Below are positions 1-7,828 of a DNA stretch of 21,103 nt, one piece after another (the stretch's first letter is position 1; each line of letters opens with the position of its first letter). The translations under genes and the position numbers were made by a program. The notes beneath the pieces are model-generated. The model saw only the letters and a program-made list of their open reading frames with translations, was not told where the DNA came from and did no database searches. The DNA comes from JASFQI01 sp050115555 (GTDB lineage Bacteria > Desulfobacterota > DSM-4660 > Desulfatiglandales > HGW-15). The stretch lies in the NCBI GenBank assembly GCA_050115555.1, contig JASFQI010000043.1, forward strand, positions 1-21,103. Reading direction: 5' to 3'.

Positions 1-137
1 TGCCTTGTTTGAAGGGCCTTGAAGCCCTCCTGCGCCGTGCGAAGACGCTGCCGGGCCCTGCCCAGAGCCACCTCCGCACGCTCCTTGAGGTGCGCACGAT
101 AGGTGAGAAGGGCTTCGAACCGAAAAATGAATCGCAT
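1..137 (-). CDS. fliJ: FliJ, flagellar export chaperone (N-terminal part only)
   Basis: Reading leftwards from an ATG at 137, the first 45 residues begin MRFIFRFEALLTYR and continue as a charged, Ala/Arg/Glu-rich helix. This is the usual N-terminus of FliJ, the coiled-coil protein that links the FliI ATPase ring to the FlhA export gate. An AAGGAG ribosome site lies 7 bases upstream of the ATG. The gene starts 33 bases after the fliI stop, which is its normal place at the end of a flgB-to-fliJ operon. The C-terminus lies outside the window, so length and integrity cannot be judged. Identification rests on a short stretch plus context. The long plus-strand frame over the same bases is an antisense shadow. 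Confidence 0.85.
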   Translation of the reverse strand, partial: MRFIFRFEALLTYRAHLKERAEVALGRARQRLRTAQEGFKALQTR

Positions 138-170
138 GAATTCTCCTTGAACCTACCCTCGGTGTTCCGT

Positions 171-1505
171 TCAACGCCCGAGCTTTCGAATCGTGAGCAG
201 CTTCTTCATTGCGTCGAGGCTTTCCTTCATCGAAGCCGCGGAGCCTACGTCCTGAACCAGGTACCGCTTCAGGTCGTCGATCATTTCGAGCGCGAGATCG
301 GTCCGCTCGTTCGCTCCTTTTTCATAGGCCCCGACATTCACCAGGTCCTCGATCTTGGCGTAGTCGGCCAGCAGCGATCGGAATTCATTAGCCCTCTTTA
401 TGTGATCCGCACTCGCCACCTCGGACATGAGCCGGCTCACGCTGGCAAGGACATCCACGGCGGGGTAGTGGCCCCTGGACGCCAATCCACGGTCCAGGAC
501 GATGTGCCCGTCCGCGATGGATCGTACCGCGTCCGCGATGGGTTCATTCATATCGTCTCCCTCCACGAGGACCGTGTAGATGCCCGTGATGGACCCTTTC
601 CGGCTGCTCGTGCCCGCCCGTTCAAGGAGTCGCGGGAGATGGGCAAAGGTGCTCGGCGGGTACGCCTTGCTCGTGGGGGGTTCGCCGGCAGCCAGGCCGA
701 CCTCCCGGGCCGCCATGGCGAAACGTGTCACCGAGTCCATCATGAGGAGGACGTCCCGGCCCTGGTCGCGGAAGAACTCGGCAAGGGCGGCGGCCTCATA
801 CGCCCCGCGCATTCTCGCCAGAGGAGAGGCATCCGACGTAGCCACCACAACCACCGATCGCTTCAGTCCGTCTTCTCCAAGGTCCCGTTCGATGAACTCC
901 CGGACTTCACGACCCCGCTCCCCGATCAGCGCGATCACGTTCACGTCCGCCTCGGTGTACCGGGCCATCATGCCGAGCAGGACGCTTTTACCCACACCTG
1001 ATCCGGCCATGATCGCCGCTCTCTGTCCTTTGGCCAGGGTGATGAGGCTGTTGATGACGCGTACTCCCACGTCCAGGGGTTCCTGAATGCGGCTCCTCTG
1101 GAGCGGGTTCACGGGATCCGTATACAGCGGGACTTCCCTTTCGGGGTGAATCGCCGGGCCTCCGTCCAGGGGCTCCCCAAGCCCGTCGATGACCCGGCCG
1201 AGCATGTCTTGGCTGACCCCCATGGTCGGGTTGTATCGGTCCGCTACCACGGAGCTCCCGGGCTCGATTCCATCCGCTTTTCCCAGAGGCATGAGAAGGA
1301 TGCGGCCGTTCCGAAAACCAACGACCTCCATGGGTACGGAGCGGGTGCGGCGGCTGAGCGGGATCACGCGGCAGATTCCGCCTACCGGCATAGCCGGACC
1401 GCTTCCTTCGAATACGGTCCCCACGACCTGCGTGATTCGGCCTTCCGCCGTGATGGTGGGAACGGACTCGACAACGTGGTGGTATGCGGCCAGATCGAGT
1501 TTCAA
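171..1505 (-). CDS. fliI: FliI, flagellar type III export ATPase
   Basis: The 444-residue protein is the hexameric ATPase that energises delivery of flagellar substrates at the cytoplasmic face of the export gate. Walker A AGSGVGKS is at about 167-174 and Walker B DVLLMMDS at about 251-258. The stretch GERGREVREF at about 195-204 and the export-ATPase segment GEPPTSKAYPPSTF at about 274-287 separate it from F1 beta subunits. Length is normal. The start is a TTG: its TTGA overlaps the fliH TGA stop by 4 bases, so translation is probably coupled. No in-frame ATG lies nearby, and the residues after the TTG (MKLDLAAYHHVVE) fit the normal FliI N-terminus. It is followed by fliJ. Virulence-type SctN ATPases are the main alternative, but the flagellar neighbours settle the call. 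Confidence 0.97.
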   Translation of the reverse strand: MKLDLAAYHHVVESVPTITAEGRITQVVGTVFEGSGPAMPVGGICRVIPLSRRTRSVPMEVVGFRNGRILLMPLGKADGIEPGSSVVADRYNPTMGVSQDMLGRVIDGLGEPLDGGPAIHPEREVPLYTDPVNPLQRSRIQEPLDVGVRVINSLITLAKGQRAAIMAGSGVGKSVLLGMMARYTEADVNVIALIGERGREVREFIERDLGEDGLKRSVVVVATSDASPLARMRGAYEAAALAEFFRDQGRDVLLMMDSVTRFAMAAREVGLAAGEPPTSKAYPPSTFAHLPRLLERAGTSSRKGSITGIYTVLVEGDDMNEPIADAVRSIADGHIVLDRGLASRGHYPAVDVLASVSRLMSEVASADHIKRANEFRSLLADYAKIEDLVNVGAYEKGANERTDLALEMIDDLKRYLVQDVGSAASMKESLDAMKKLLTIRKLGR

Positions 1506-2242
1506 GCCTCTTCCCGGTTTCTCGAGTGAAAGGCCTCATCCAGGGCCTTTTCGATGACGACACATTGATCCGAAACGGTCGCGTTGATGGTGCCGAAACC
1601 CGTTTCAAGCAGGCATCCGCCTCTTTCCAGGGTTTCGTCCTCCACCACCTGGAAGGCCTCGTCCTCGGCCATCGCCGCCAGCTCGGGGAGTATGCGGCGC
1701 ATTTCCTCCATGTCTTCAGGGTGGATGGAGATTCGGAGGCGGCTTCGATCTGCTACGAAATCGAAGGCTTCCCTGACGGTCCTCTGGATGACGGCCGGGT
1801 CGGTCCGGATTTCGGCTCGAAGGATTCGCCTGGCAATGAGGGAGCTCAATGTCACACAATCCTGCTCCGCTTCACGGAACAGGGATGACTTCAGCCCACG
1901 CAGTTCGGAGAACAGGGCCTCCACCTGCTGCCTCTGTTCCTGGATCTGTTTCTGCTCCAGGGCCAGGCCGTCCTTGCGCCCCTGATCGAATCCCTTCTCA
2001 TACGCCTCGCGCTCCAGACGGGCGAGTTTTTCCTCGGGGCTCTCTTTCTCGGGGTCTTCACCGGGGGGCGAGTTCTGGGCGCGTGAAACGGGCGTGGACC
2101 CTCCCGGAAGCCGGACGGCACCGGGCGTGGGCGGGGTCGGAGCGGTCCTTGCGGGAGGGGGGTCCAGGCTGTCGGGGTCGAAAGGACGAATACAATAGGG
2201 CGTAACGTTTTCTCCCGGCTTGATGACATTAGACCAGGACAT
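1502..2242 (-). CDS. fliH: FliH, flagellar export stator/ATPase regulator
   Basis: This 246-residue protein binds and restrains FliI and docks it to the C-ring. The N-terminus MSWSNVIKPGE is typical of FliH. A proline-rich, probably disordered segment follows at about 28-65. A charged helix with glycine spacing (AYEKGFDQGRKDG, about 80-92) is the hallmark central region. The C-terminal half resembles a V-ATPase E-subunit fold. The chosen ATG at 2242 sits just after a GGGGGGAG stretch and overlaps the end of fliG by 14 bases. A longer reading from 2263 would add only seven residues and fits the ribosome site less well. FliH varies strongly in sequence, so identification rests on the glycine-rich helix, the N-terminus and the position between fliG and fliI. 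Confidence 0.93.
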   Translation of the reverse strand: MSWSNVIKPGENVTPYCIRPFDPDSLDPPPARTAPTPPTPGAVRLPGGSTPVSRAQNSPPGEDPEKESPEEKLARLEREAYEKGFDQGRKDGLALEQKQIQEQRQQVEALFSELRGLKSSLFREAEQDCVTLSSLIARRILRAEIRTDPAVIQRTVREAFDFVADRSRLRISIHPEDMEEMRRILPELAAMAEDEAFQVVEDETLERGGCLLETGFGTINATVSDQCVVIEKALDEAFHSRNREEA

Positions 2243-3245
2243 CGTCTCCCCCCTTGCCGGCAAGCACGATTTTGCCTTCTTCCTCGAGCCTTCGAGCGGT
2301 TTTCAGGATGTTTTGCTGGGCCTGCTCCACATCTCGCAGGCGCACCGGGCCCATCACCTCCATATCTTCGCGCATCATCTGGGCCGCCCGCTGACTCACG
2401 TTGCCGAAGATCTTCTCCGCGAGGATCTCGCTGGCGGTCTTGAGCCCCAGGATAAGCTCGTCGTTGCTGACCTCTTTGAGGAGGGTCCGTATGGATCGAT
2501 CGTCCAGCTGCCCCAGGTCTTCGAAGACGAACATGGATTGCCGAATTTCCTCGGCCAGTTCTTCGCGGTCGCTCTCGATGCGCTCGAGGATGGAGGTCTC
2601 GGTTTTCTGATCGAGCTGGTTCATGATCTCCGCAGCCGTCTGGATTCCTCCCAGCTTTTCGTTCGATTCGTTTCCGATATCGGAGATCTGCTCCATGATG
2701 ACTTCCTGAATTTCTTCCACGATCTCATCGGGGACATTGTCGAGCTCGGCAATGCGGACTACGACCTCGCTCTGCGCAACCTCCGGGAGGAGTTGAATTA
2801 CCTCGGCGGCGGTCTGGTAGTTGAGATTGACGAGGATCAGGGCGATGGTCTGCGGGTGCTCGTCCACCAGCAGGTTGGCCAGGACTTGAGGGCTCAGGGA
2901 GTGAAGCATCTCGAAGGGCCGGTTTTTGTCGTCCGAGGAAAAACCGCTCAGAAACGATCCGGCCTTGCGCGAGTCGAACGCCTGGCTTACGGTACGCTTG
3001 AAAAAGTTTTTCCCGCTCACGCCCAGCAGGTTGTTGTCACGGCAGGTCGCGAAGAACTCATCCATAATGGATGCAATGACCTGGGTGTCCACGCTTTTGA
3101 TGTCCGCCATGTGCTCGCCGATCGCCTTCACCTCCTGGTCGCCCAGGTGCTTGAAGACGTTGGTGGCGACCTTCTCTCCAAGAACCATGAGAAGAACGGC
3201 GGCTTTCTGGGGGCCTGTGATGATGTTTTTGTCCTGGGCCGCCAT
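2229..3245 (-). CDS. fliG: FliG, flagellar motor switch protein
   Basis: The 338-residue C-ring protein couples FliF to FliM and meets the stator. The N-terminal domain (MAAQDKNIITGPQKAAVLLM) binds FliF. The middle domain contains the EHPQ motif at 129-132, which contacts FliM. A glycine pair (about 199-200) precedes the C-terminal domain with MFVF at 238-241. The torque helix lies around LGQLDDRSIRTLLKEV (about 244-259), with the expected charged residues. Length is typical. The start ATG shares one base with the fliF stop (TGATG), implying coupled translation, and its tail overlaps fliH. Nothing suggests a defect. Confidence 0.98.
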   Translation of the reverse strand: MAAQDKNIITGPQKAAVLLMVLGEKVATNVFKHLGDQEVKAIGEHMADIKSVDTQVIASIMDEFFATCRDNNLLGVSGKNFFKRTVSQAFDSRKAGSFLSGFSSDDKNRPFEMLHSLSPQVLANLLVDEHPQTIALILVNLNYQTAAEVIQLLPEVAQSEVVVRIAELDNVPDEIVEEIQEVIMEQISDIGNESNEKLGGIQTAAEIMNQLDQKTETSILERIESDREELAEEIRQSMFVFEDLGQLDDRSIRTLLKEVSNDELILGLKTASEILAEKIFGNVSQRAAQMMREDMEVMGPVRLRDVEQAQQNILKTARRLEEEGKIVLAGKGGDDVLV

Positions 3246-4843
3246 CAGCTACTCCCTTCCGTGAGCCAGCCTCGAATGATCTCCGCGGCCATCTCAGGAT
3301 TTTTCTTTGCGATCTCCAGGAGCTCGGTCTGTTGATTCGTTTCCGCTCGAGCGCCCCCGGGCCCGGCTTCCAGCTGAGGCCGATTCTCACCCTGCCCGAG
3401 CATGGCCTGCTGCCGGTTCGCCTGGCTCAGCCACTTGCGGAACGGCCGGACGGCCAGCAGGAAGAAGAGGCCGATCAGGAGAAGGTTCAGAGCGGGGCGG
3501 GAGGCCTTTTTTACGTAGGCGAGCCAGGAAGGTCCCGCCTCAGCGCCGGCCATGGCTCCTGTCTCGGCTTGCAGTGCAAAGGCGATGTTGGTTACGGAAA
3601 CCTGGTCCCCGCGGCTCTCGTCAAAACCGATCGCCTTTTTGATGATTTCCTCGAAGGTCTTCATCTCTCTTCGGCTCCGCGGGGCAAAAGCTTGTGTGAC
3701 CTCTCCTTCCGCGTTCTCTTCCATGGTATAGGGACCGTCGATGACCACGGCGGCGGTCAGACGTGTGATGTCCCCGACGGAGCTCACGATCTGACGGTTG
3801 ATGCGGTTGATCTCGTAGTTGACCACGGAGTTTTCTTTTTCAAAGCCGCGCGAGGTGTTTGCTACCCCCCCCGTCTGACTCTGATAGGTCTGATACTTGA
3901 GATCGGGGCTTCCGCTCGGCAGGCTCTGACCGTTTACAGAGGATTCTTTTTGCCGTTGTTCGCTCCGTACCACAGCACTCTCCGGGTCGAACGACTCCTC
4001 CGATATGTTCACCTGCCGGAAATCCACCTCTGCGGCCACGCGGGCGACTACCTTGTTCGTGCCTACAACAGGCTCGAGCATGGTCTGAATGCGGTTCTCC
4101 AGGGACCTCTCCAGGTTGCGCTGGTACTCGAACTGTGAGCGGCTCATTCCTCCTGCGGAAAGGGAATCCTGTCCCTGGGAGATCAGACCGCCTTCCATGT
4201 CCACAAGGGTCACATTGCTCGGGTGAAGACCTTCGACGGCACGGGCGACCAGGTTCACGATCCCCTGGATCTGCTGGCGGTTCAGGACCTGGCCGGGAAC
4301 GAGCCTCAAGACCACGGAAGCGGTGGCGGGCTTCTCCGGTTCTGCAAAGAGGGAATCTCCTGTGGTTACGATGTGTACCCGTGCCTGACTGACCGTATCG
4401 AACTGCATGATGGTGCGGGCGAGCTCCCCCTGCAGGGCCTGCTGGTATTTGAGCTTCTGCACGAACTCAGTGGCGCCGAACCCCATTTCGTCAAAAATCT
4501 CGAATCCCACGGCATTCCCTCGCGGGAGCCCTTCACTGGCCAGATCGAGCCTCAACTGATAGACGTTTTCCTCGGGAACGAGGACGGCGCTTCCTCCTTC
4601 CTTGAGCTGGAAGGGAACGCGCATCTCCTTGAGTTTTTCGGTGATCTTGGCGGCGTCGTCGGTCGCGAGATTGGAAAAGAGCACCTGGTAATCCGGACGG
4701 TTGGTCCAGAAAAGAAGGGCGGCAAATCCACCCACCACCAGGAGTAGTGTGACGGCGAGGGATACCCTCCTTGCCGGGGGCATGCCTTTCAGAAGGCCGA
4801 TCGTTTGTTGAAGAAAACCCTTGGAAGTTTCTTCCTCTGCCAT
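3245..4843 (-). CDS. fliF: FliF, flagellar MS-ring protein
   Basis: The 532-residue inner-membrane protein forms the MS-ring on which the rotor and export gate are built. A first membrane helix lies at about 27-46, followed by RPDYQVLFSNL, the usual start of the periplasmic ring-building domains. The second membrane helix is at about 452-465 (ALNLLLIGLFFLLAV). The cytoplasmic tail ends with a helical FliG-binding segment (KNPEMAAEIIRGWL, about 511-527). Length matches the family (about 530-570). The ATG at 4843 has a GAGGTC ribosome site. A 78-base gap with a stem-loop separates it from fliE, and it overlaps fliG by one base. Confidence 0.98.
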   Translation of the reverse strand: MAEEETSKGFLQQTIGLLKGMPPARRVSLAVTLLLVVGGFAALLFWTNRPDYQVLFSNLATDDAAKITEKLKEMRVPFQLKEGGSAVLVPEENVYQLRLDLASEGLPRGNAVGFEIFDEMGFGATEFVQKLKYQQALQGELARTIMQFDTVSQARVHIVTTGDSLFAEPEKPATASVVLRLVPGQVLNRQQIQGIVNLVARAVEGLHPSNVTLVDMEGGLISQGQDSLSAGGMSRSQFEYQRNLERSLENRIQTMLEPVVGTNKVVARVAAEVDFRQVNISEESFDPESAVVRSEQRQKESSVNGQSLPSGSPDLKYQTYQSQTGGVANTSRGFEKENSVVNYEINRINRQIVSSVGDITRLTAAVVIDGPYTMEENAEGEVTQAFAPRSRREMKTFEEIIKKAIGFDESRGDQVSVTNIAFALQAETGAMAGAEAGPSWLAYVKKASRPALNLLLIGLFFLLAVRPFRKWLSQANRQQAMLGQGENRPQLEAGPGGARAETNQQTELLEIAKKNPEMAAEIIRGWLTEGSS

Positions 4844-4858
4844 GATTTGACCTCGATG

Positions 4859-4884
4859 GTTGCCACCCTCTCAGGGGCGGCAAC
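4859..4884 (-). other. Stem-loop between fliE and fliF
   Basis: A six-base inverted repeat (GTTGCC at 4859-4864, GGCAAC at 4879-4884) encloses a second CCCT/AGGG pairing, giving a two-part hairpin in the fliE-fliF transcript. No T-run follows, so it does not look like an intrinsic terminator. It ends about 15 bases before the fliF ATG. It could protect mRNA ends after processing or tune fliF translation. Both roles are inference. Confidence 0.35.
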
Positions 4885-4921
4885 GCGGGACGGGACATCC
4901 GGCCGGGGCCGGGCGCCCTGG

Positions 4922-5218
4922 CTAGAACTGCATCCTCATAATTTCCTGATACGCCTCCAGCAGTTTGTTTCGAACGCTCATCAGGAGCTTGAAGGAAATG
5001 CCGGCTTTTTCCGTGGCGATCATGATTTCGTGCAGGCTCTGCCGCTCACCCACAGCGAACTCCCCCGTCATCCGATCGGCCTGCTTGATCTCCGCATCCA
5101 CATTTTTGACAAACGAGGTCAGGGTGTCCTGAAAGCTCGGCCGCTCATCCGACGGTTGGAGCGCCTTGTCGGGGCGGTAGGCGGGAAATTCGCTCGAAAT
5201 ACCTCTCAGGGGATCCAT
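4922..5218 (-). CDS. fliE: FliE, hook-basal body junction protein
   Basis: This 98-residue protein joins the MS-ring and export gate to the proximal rod. The C-terminal half carries the family pattern: FAVGERQSLHEIMIATEKA at about 54-72, then an ISFKLLMSVRNKLLEAYQEIMRMQF ending (split here only by position, about 74-98). Length is normal. The ATG at 5218 is preceded by GGAG. It lies 73 bases after the flgC stop and 78 bases before fliF, the longest gaps in this operon. There is no signal peptide, as expected for a protein exported by the flagellar apparatus. Confidence 0.95.
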   Translation of the reverse strand: MDPLRGISSEFPAYRPDKALQPSDERPSFQDTLTSFVKNVDAEIKQADRMTGEFAVGERQSLHEIMIATEKAGISFKLLMSVRNKLLEAYQEIMRMQF

Positions 5219-5291
5219 GCGGTCTCCATGCTCGTGTCGTGGGTTCGTCGGTAAAGAAGAAGCAGGCGGCGTTCCCGTTGCTTAATCAGGA

Positions 5292-5729
5292 TTACCGTCC
5301 GATTTCCAGGGCCTTGAGGGCCATATCCTTGGCGGCTTTCACGGCCGCAGCATTCGCTTCATAGGCGCGGTTTGCGTTGAGCATCAGGACCATTTCCTCG
5401 ACCAGATTCACATTGGGCAGGTACACATACCCCTTTTCGTCCGCATCCGGATGTGTGGGATCGAAAACCTGCTTGAAAGGTCCTTCCACCGGTACGATGT
5501 CCGTGACTTCGACACCCTGAAGCTTTCGGTCCAGCGCATCCCTCAACCGCACCTCGAACAGATCTTCCGCCGGCGTGGCCTGAAAGATGGTGGTCTTTCT
5601 CCGGTAAGGCCCTCCATTCTCCGTCCTTGTCGTATTTGCATTGGCCAGGTTCGTGGAGATCACATTGAGACGGGTTCTCTCAGCGACCATTCCGCCTGCG
5701 GCAATGTCAATGGTTCGTATCAGGTCCAT
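5292..5729 (-). CDS. flgC: FlgC, proximal rod protein
   Basis: The 145-residue rod protein begins MDLIRTIDIAAGGMVAERTR and continues with the rod/hook signature NVISTNLANANTTRT (about 22-36). It ends with a helix containing MVLMLNANRAYEANAAAVKAAK, typical of FlgC and related axial proteins. The ATG at 5729 was chosen because GGAGGAAG lies about 10 bases upstream and the length then matches the family. An upstream in-frame ATG at 5759 would add ten residues with no family support. The start lies only 4 bases after the flgB stop, with the ribosome site inside flgB, so the two are probably translated together. Confidence 0.96.
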   Translation of the reverse strand: MDLIRTIDIAAGGMVAERTRLNVISTNLANANTTRTENGGPYRRKTTIFQATPAEDLFEVRLRDALDRKLQGVEVTDIVPVEGPFKQVFDPTHPDADEKGYVYLPNVNLVEEMVLMLNANRAYEANAAAVKAAKDMALKALEIGR

Positions 5730-5733
5730 GGTG

Positions 5734-6168
5734 CTATCTTCCTCCATCCTGGATGACATTCTTCAAGGCTTCGAATTTTTTGGAGAGCAATTGAACCGAT
5801 GCCTCATAGAGCAGATTGTTCTTGGCCATTCGGGCCATTTCGTGATCAAGGTTGAGCTTCGAGGGCTTCCCGTCAGGTCCTTTTATGGACTCGATGGTGT
5901 AAGGGAGGTCCATGTCCTGAGAGGTCGGAAGGTGCTTTTGATGGGTCCTGCGCAGGCGGAGCGAATCGGTCTGCTCGTCTTCGGAGCCCATGGCGTTGCG
6001 AAGCGCCTGGCTGAACGTGGCCTTCTTCGGCGAGTATCCGGGTGTCTCGATGTTCGCAAGGTTGCTCGAGATCACCGAGTGGTTGGCGGCCCGATAGTCC
6101 AGGGAGCGCTTCAGGGCCTGCATGCTTTTTCCCATGAGGCGGTCTCGAATCACGTCGTCGATCGGCAT
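5734..6168 (-). CDS. flgB: FlgB, proximal rod protein, first gene of the basal-body operon
   Basis: The 144-residue protein is a proximal rod subunit. It has the rod N-terminal motif SVISSNLANIETPGYSPKK (about 31-49). The later segment LDHEMARMAKNNLLYEASVQLL (about 107-128) is the C-terminal helix region of FlgB. The start at 6168 (MPIDDVIRD) follows a GAAGGAG ribosome site. A longer reading from 6219 is rejected because its extra bases contain the sigma-54 promoter described separately. The predicted transcript would leave a leader of only about 24 bases, which holds the ribosome site. Confidence 0.96.
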   Translation of the reverse strand: MPIDDVIRDRLMGKSMQALKRSLDYRAANHSVISSNLANIETPGYSPKKATFSQALRNAMGSEDEQTDSLRLRRTHQKHLPTSQDMDLPYTIESIKGPDGKPSKLNLDHEMARMAKNNLLYEASVQLLSKKFEALKNVIQDGGR

Positions 6169-6202
6169 GGCGTTTTCTCCTTCCCAGGTTGTCCTGTCTA
6201 GT

Positions 6203-6218
6203 TGCAAAACGGATACCA
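6203..6218 (-). promoter_or_regulatory. Sigma-54 promoter of the flgB-fliJ operon
   Basis: On the minus strand the sequence TGGTATCCGTTTTGCA has the invariant GG-N10-GC spacing and matches the sigma-54 consensus (TGGCACG-N4-TTGCA) fully at the TTGCA end and at TGG. The expected transcription start, 12 bases past the GC, is near 6192, about 24 bases before the flgB ATG. Position directly upstream of a flagellar operon and next to a sigma-54 activator gene supports it. No transcript data are available here. Confidence 0.8.
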
Positions 6219-6397
6219 ACTCGAGATTTGCCCGTCACGACACGCAGAAAGGGGCCTTTGCTCATTCCAACCCCGGCCCGGGAGCCAGTTTTCTGTGGCT
6301 GAAGCGGAAAATTTTGCATGGAGTGGGAAGGGGCGGCTTGATTCCGGGTTGCCGGAGAGAAGGGACGATAGATAAGCGGCGTTCGAACTCACCGGGC

Positions 6398-6413
6398 TGT
6401 CAAGATATTGACA
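6398..6413. promoter_or_regulatory. FleQ-box-like palindrome upstream of flgB
   Basis: TGTCAAGATATTGACA is a perfect inverted repeat with six-base arms and a four-base centre. Its inner 14 bases resemble the Pseudomonas aeruginosa FleQ box (recalled as GTCAATAAATTGAC), with identical arms. It is centred about 213 bases upstream of the predicted flgB-operon start and four bases past the stop of the activator gene. A hairpin or terminator role is less likely because the stem is AT-rich and no T-run follows. A binding role is inferred from the likeness and from a related element upstream of the second sigma-54 promoter. Confidence 0.6.
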
Positions 6414-6416
6414 ATG

Positions 6417-7817
6417 CTACCGGCCCTCGCTTTCGGCCGGATACGCCTCGGGTTCCTTCTGGTACTCGTTGAGCTTGTTCCTGAGCGTGCGGACGCTGAT
6501 CCCCAGGACTTTGGACGCCCGGGTTCGGTTTCCCTGATGATCGTCCAGCGCTCGAAAAATCATCCGCTTTTCCATCTCTCGAAGCGGCAGGACACCTTCC
6601 CCTGCAGCGTCCGGCGGAGGGTTTTCTCCGCCCCCGCCGAGACGGCGGACAAATGCCAGGTCGTCGGGTTCGATCCGTTCGGAATCCACCAGCAGAGTGG
6701 CCCGTTCCATGAGGTTTTCGAGTTCCCGGACGTTTCCGGGCCATGGCATCTTCTGCAATCGGTCCACAGCGTTTTGGCTCAAGCCCTTGGGGTGCAGGCC
6801 GTTGAGCGATGCCGTCTCTTTCAGGAAGTGATCTGCCAGCGGTGCAATGTCCTCCGGGCGCTTCCGGAGGGGGGGGAGGTGGAAGGGGACCACGTTCAGT
6901 CGATAGAAGAGGTCCTGACGGAAGTTTCCCTCCCGAACCTCCGCAGTCAGGTCTCGGTTGGTTGTGGCGATGACGCGGACGTCCACCGACACCGGGGCCT
7001 GTCCGCCCACGCGGTCCACTTCTCTTTCCTGAAGCACTCGGAGGAGCTTCGCCTGAACCGATACGGCCATTTCACTGATTTCGTCCAGGAGCAGGGTACC
7101 TCCGTGCGCCAGTTCGAACTTCCCCTTTTTGCGGCTTACAGCGCCTGTAAAGGCCCCTTTTTCATGACCGAACAGTTCGCTTTCCAGAAGGTTTTCCGGG
7201 AGTGCCGCGCAATTGACGGCTACAAACGGACCCGAAGACCGGTTTCCGCTCCGGTGGATGAACCGGGCGATGACCTCCTTGCCCGTGCCGCTTTCCCCCT
7301 GGATCAGAATCGTGGACCGGCTTGACGCGATTCGAGAGGCCAGATCGAGGATACCGAGCATCTCTCGATTCACGGCAATGGGCCGGGCCTTCGAGGGTTC
7401 GTGCCTGCGAACGGGTACAGCGGGTCTGATCGAGTGATCCGCTCCCGCCGATTGAAGCACGCTTTCGAGAACGGTTCGGAGCCGCTCTTCTTCCACGTGT
7501 TCCGGAAGGTACTCTGTGGCTCCCGCACGGATCGCCGCCGTGGCTTCTTCGATGGACGGTTTGGCGCTTGTGAGGATCACAGGCATACCCGGAAAGGTCG
7601 AGCGGACGTGCTCGATGGCTGAAAGGTCGGTTTCCGGGTTCCCGTTCATCCGGCCTACCCACAAATGAGGGCGAATCCTCTCGATGGTGTCGATCAGGCC
7701 CTCGTCGGTCTCAGGAATCAGGACCCGGAAACTCAGGAGCTCCAGGCGATTCCACAACTGCTGGGGGATCGTCAGCCCGGTGGCTGTCCACAGAATGGTG
7801 TTAGGAGTTTCGGACAT
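6417..7817 (-). CDS. Sigma-54-dependent flagellar activator with degenerate receiver (FleQ/FlrA-like)
   Basis: The 466-residue protein is an enhancer-binding activator of RNA polymerase-sigma-54. Residues 1-125 align loosely with a receiver domain but lack the acidic pocket, the phospho-acceptor aspartate (HLWVGRMNG at 51-59) and the conserved lysine (YLPEHV at 103-108). The AAA+ domain is intact: Walker A GESGTGKE at 174-181, sigma-54 loop GAFTGA at 221-226, Walker B GGTLLLDE at 239-246, and arginine region FRQDLFYRLN at 299-308. A Fis-type helix-turn-helix occupies about 427-452. The start is the only ATG possible, with a stop just upstream; its ribosome site is weak (AGG). It lies 11 bases after the TPR gene, so coupling is likely. 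It probably activates both flagellar promoters without phosphorylation. Whether it is orthologous to FleQ or to Geobacter FgrM cannot be decided here. Confidence 0.93.
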   Translation of the reverse strand: MSETPNTILWTATGLTIPQQLWNRLELLSFRVLIPETDEGLIDTIERIRPHLWVGRMNGNPETDLSAIEHVRSTFPGMPVILTSAKPSIEEATAAIRAGATEYLPEHVEEERLRTVLESVLQSAGADHSIRPAVPVRRHEPSKARPIAVNREMLGILDLASRIASSRSTILIQGESGTGKEVIARFIHRSGNRSSGPFVAVNCAALPENLLESELFGHEKGAFTGAVSRKKGKFELAHGGTLLLDEISEMAVSVQAKLLRVLQEREVDRVGGQAPVSVDVRVIATTNRDLTAEVREGNFRQDLFYRLNVVPFHLPPLRKRPEDIAPLADHFLKETASLNGLHPKGLSQNAVDRLQKMPWPGNVRELENLMERATLLVDSERIEPDDLAFVRRLGGGGENPPPDAAGEGVLPLREMEKRMIFRALDDHQGNRTRASKVLGISVRTLRNKLNEYQKEPEAYPAESEGR

Positions 7818-7828
7818 GGTCTATTTGC

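Noticed and set aside
9..1001. Long plus-strand open frame opposite fliI and fliJ
   Set aside because: No family resemblance; it runs antisense to an unmistakable fliI. GC-rich coding DNA often keeps the opposite frames open.
2220..3335. 371-codon plus-strand open frame opposite fliG
   Set aside because: It is a mirror of fliG, with no ribosome site or recognisable domain.
5281..5291. Short TAATC/GATTA palindrome at the flgC stop
   Set aside because: Five-base arms with a two-base gap are too short and AT-rich to support a terminator or operator.
6169..6219. Longer start for flgB
   Set aside because: The extra codons cover the sigma-54 promoter, and the ATG at 6168 has the ribosome site and the family N-terminus.
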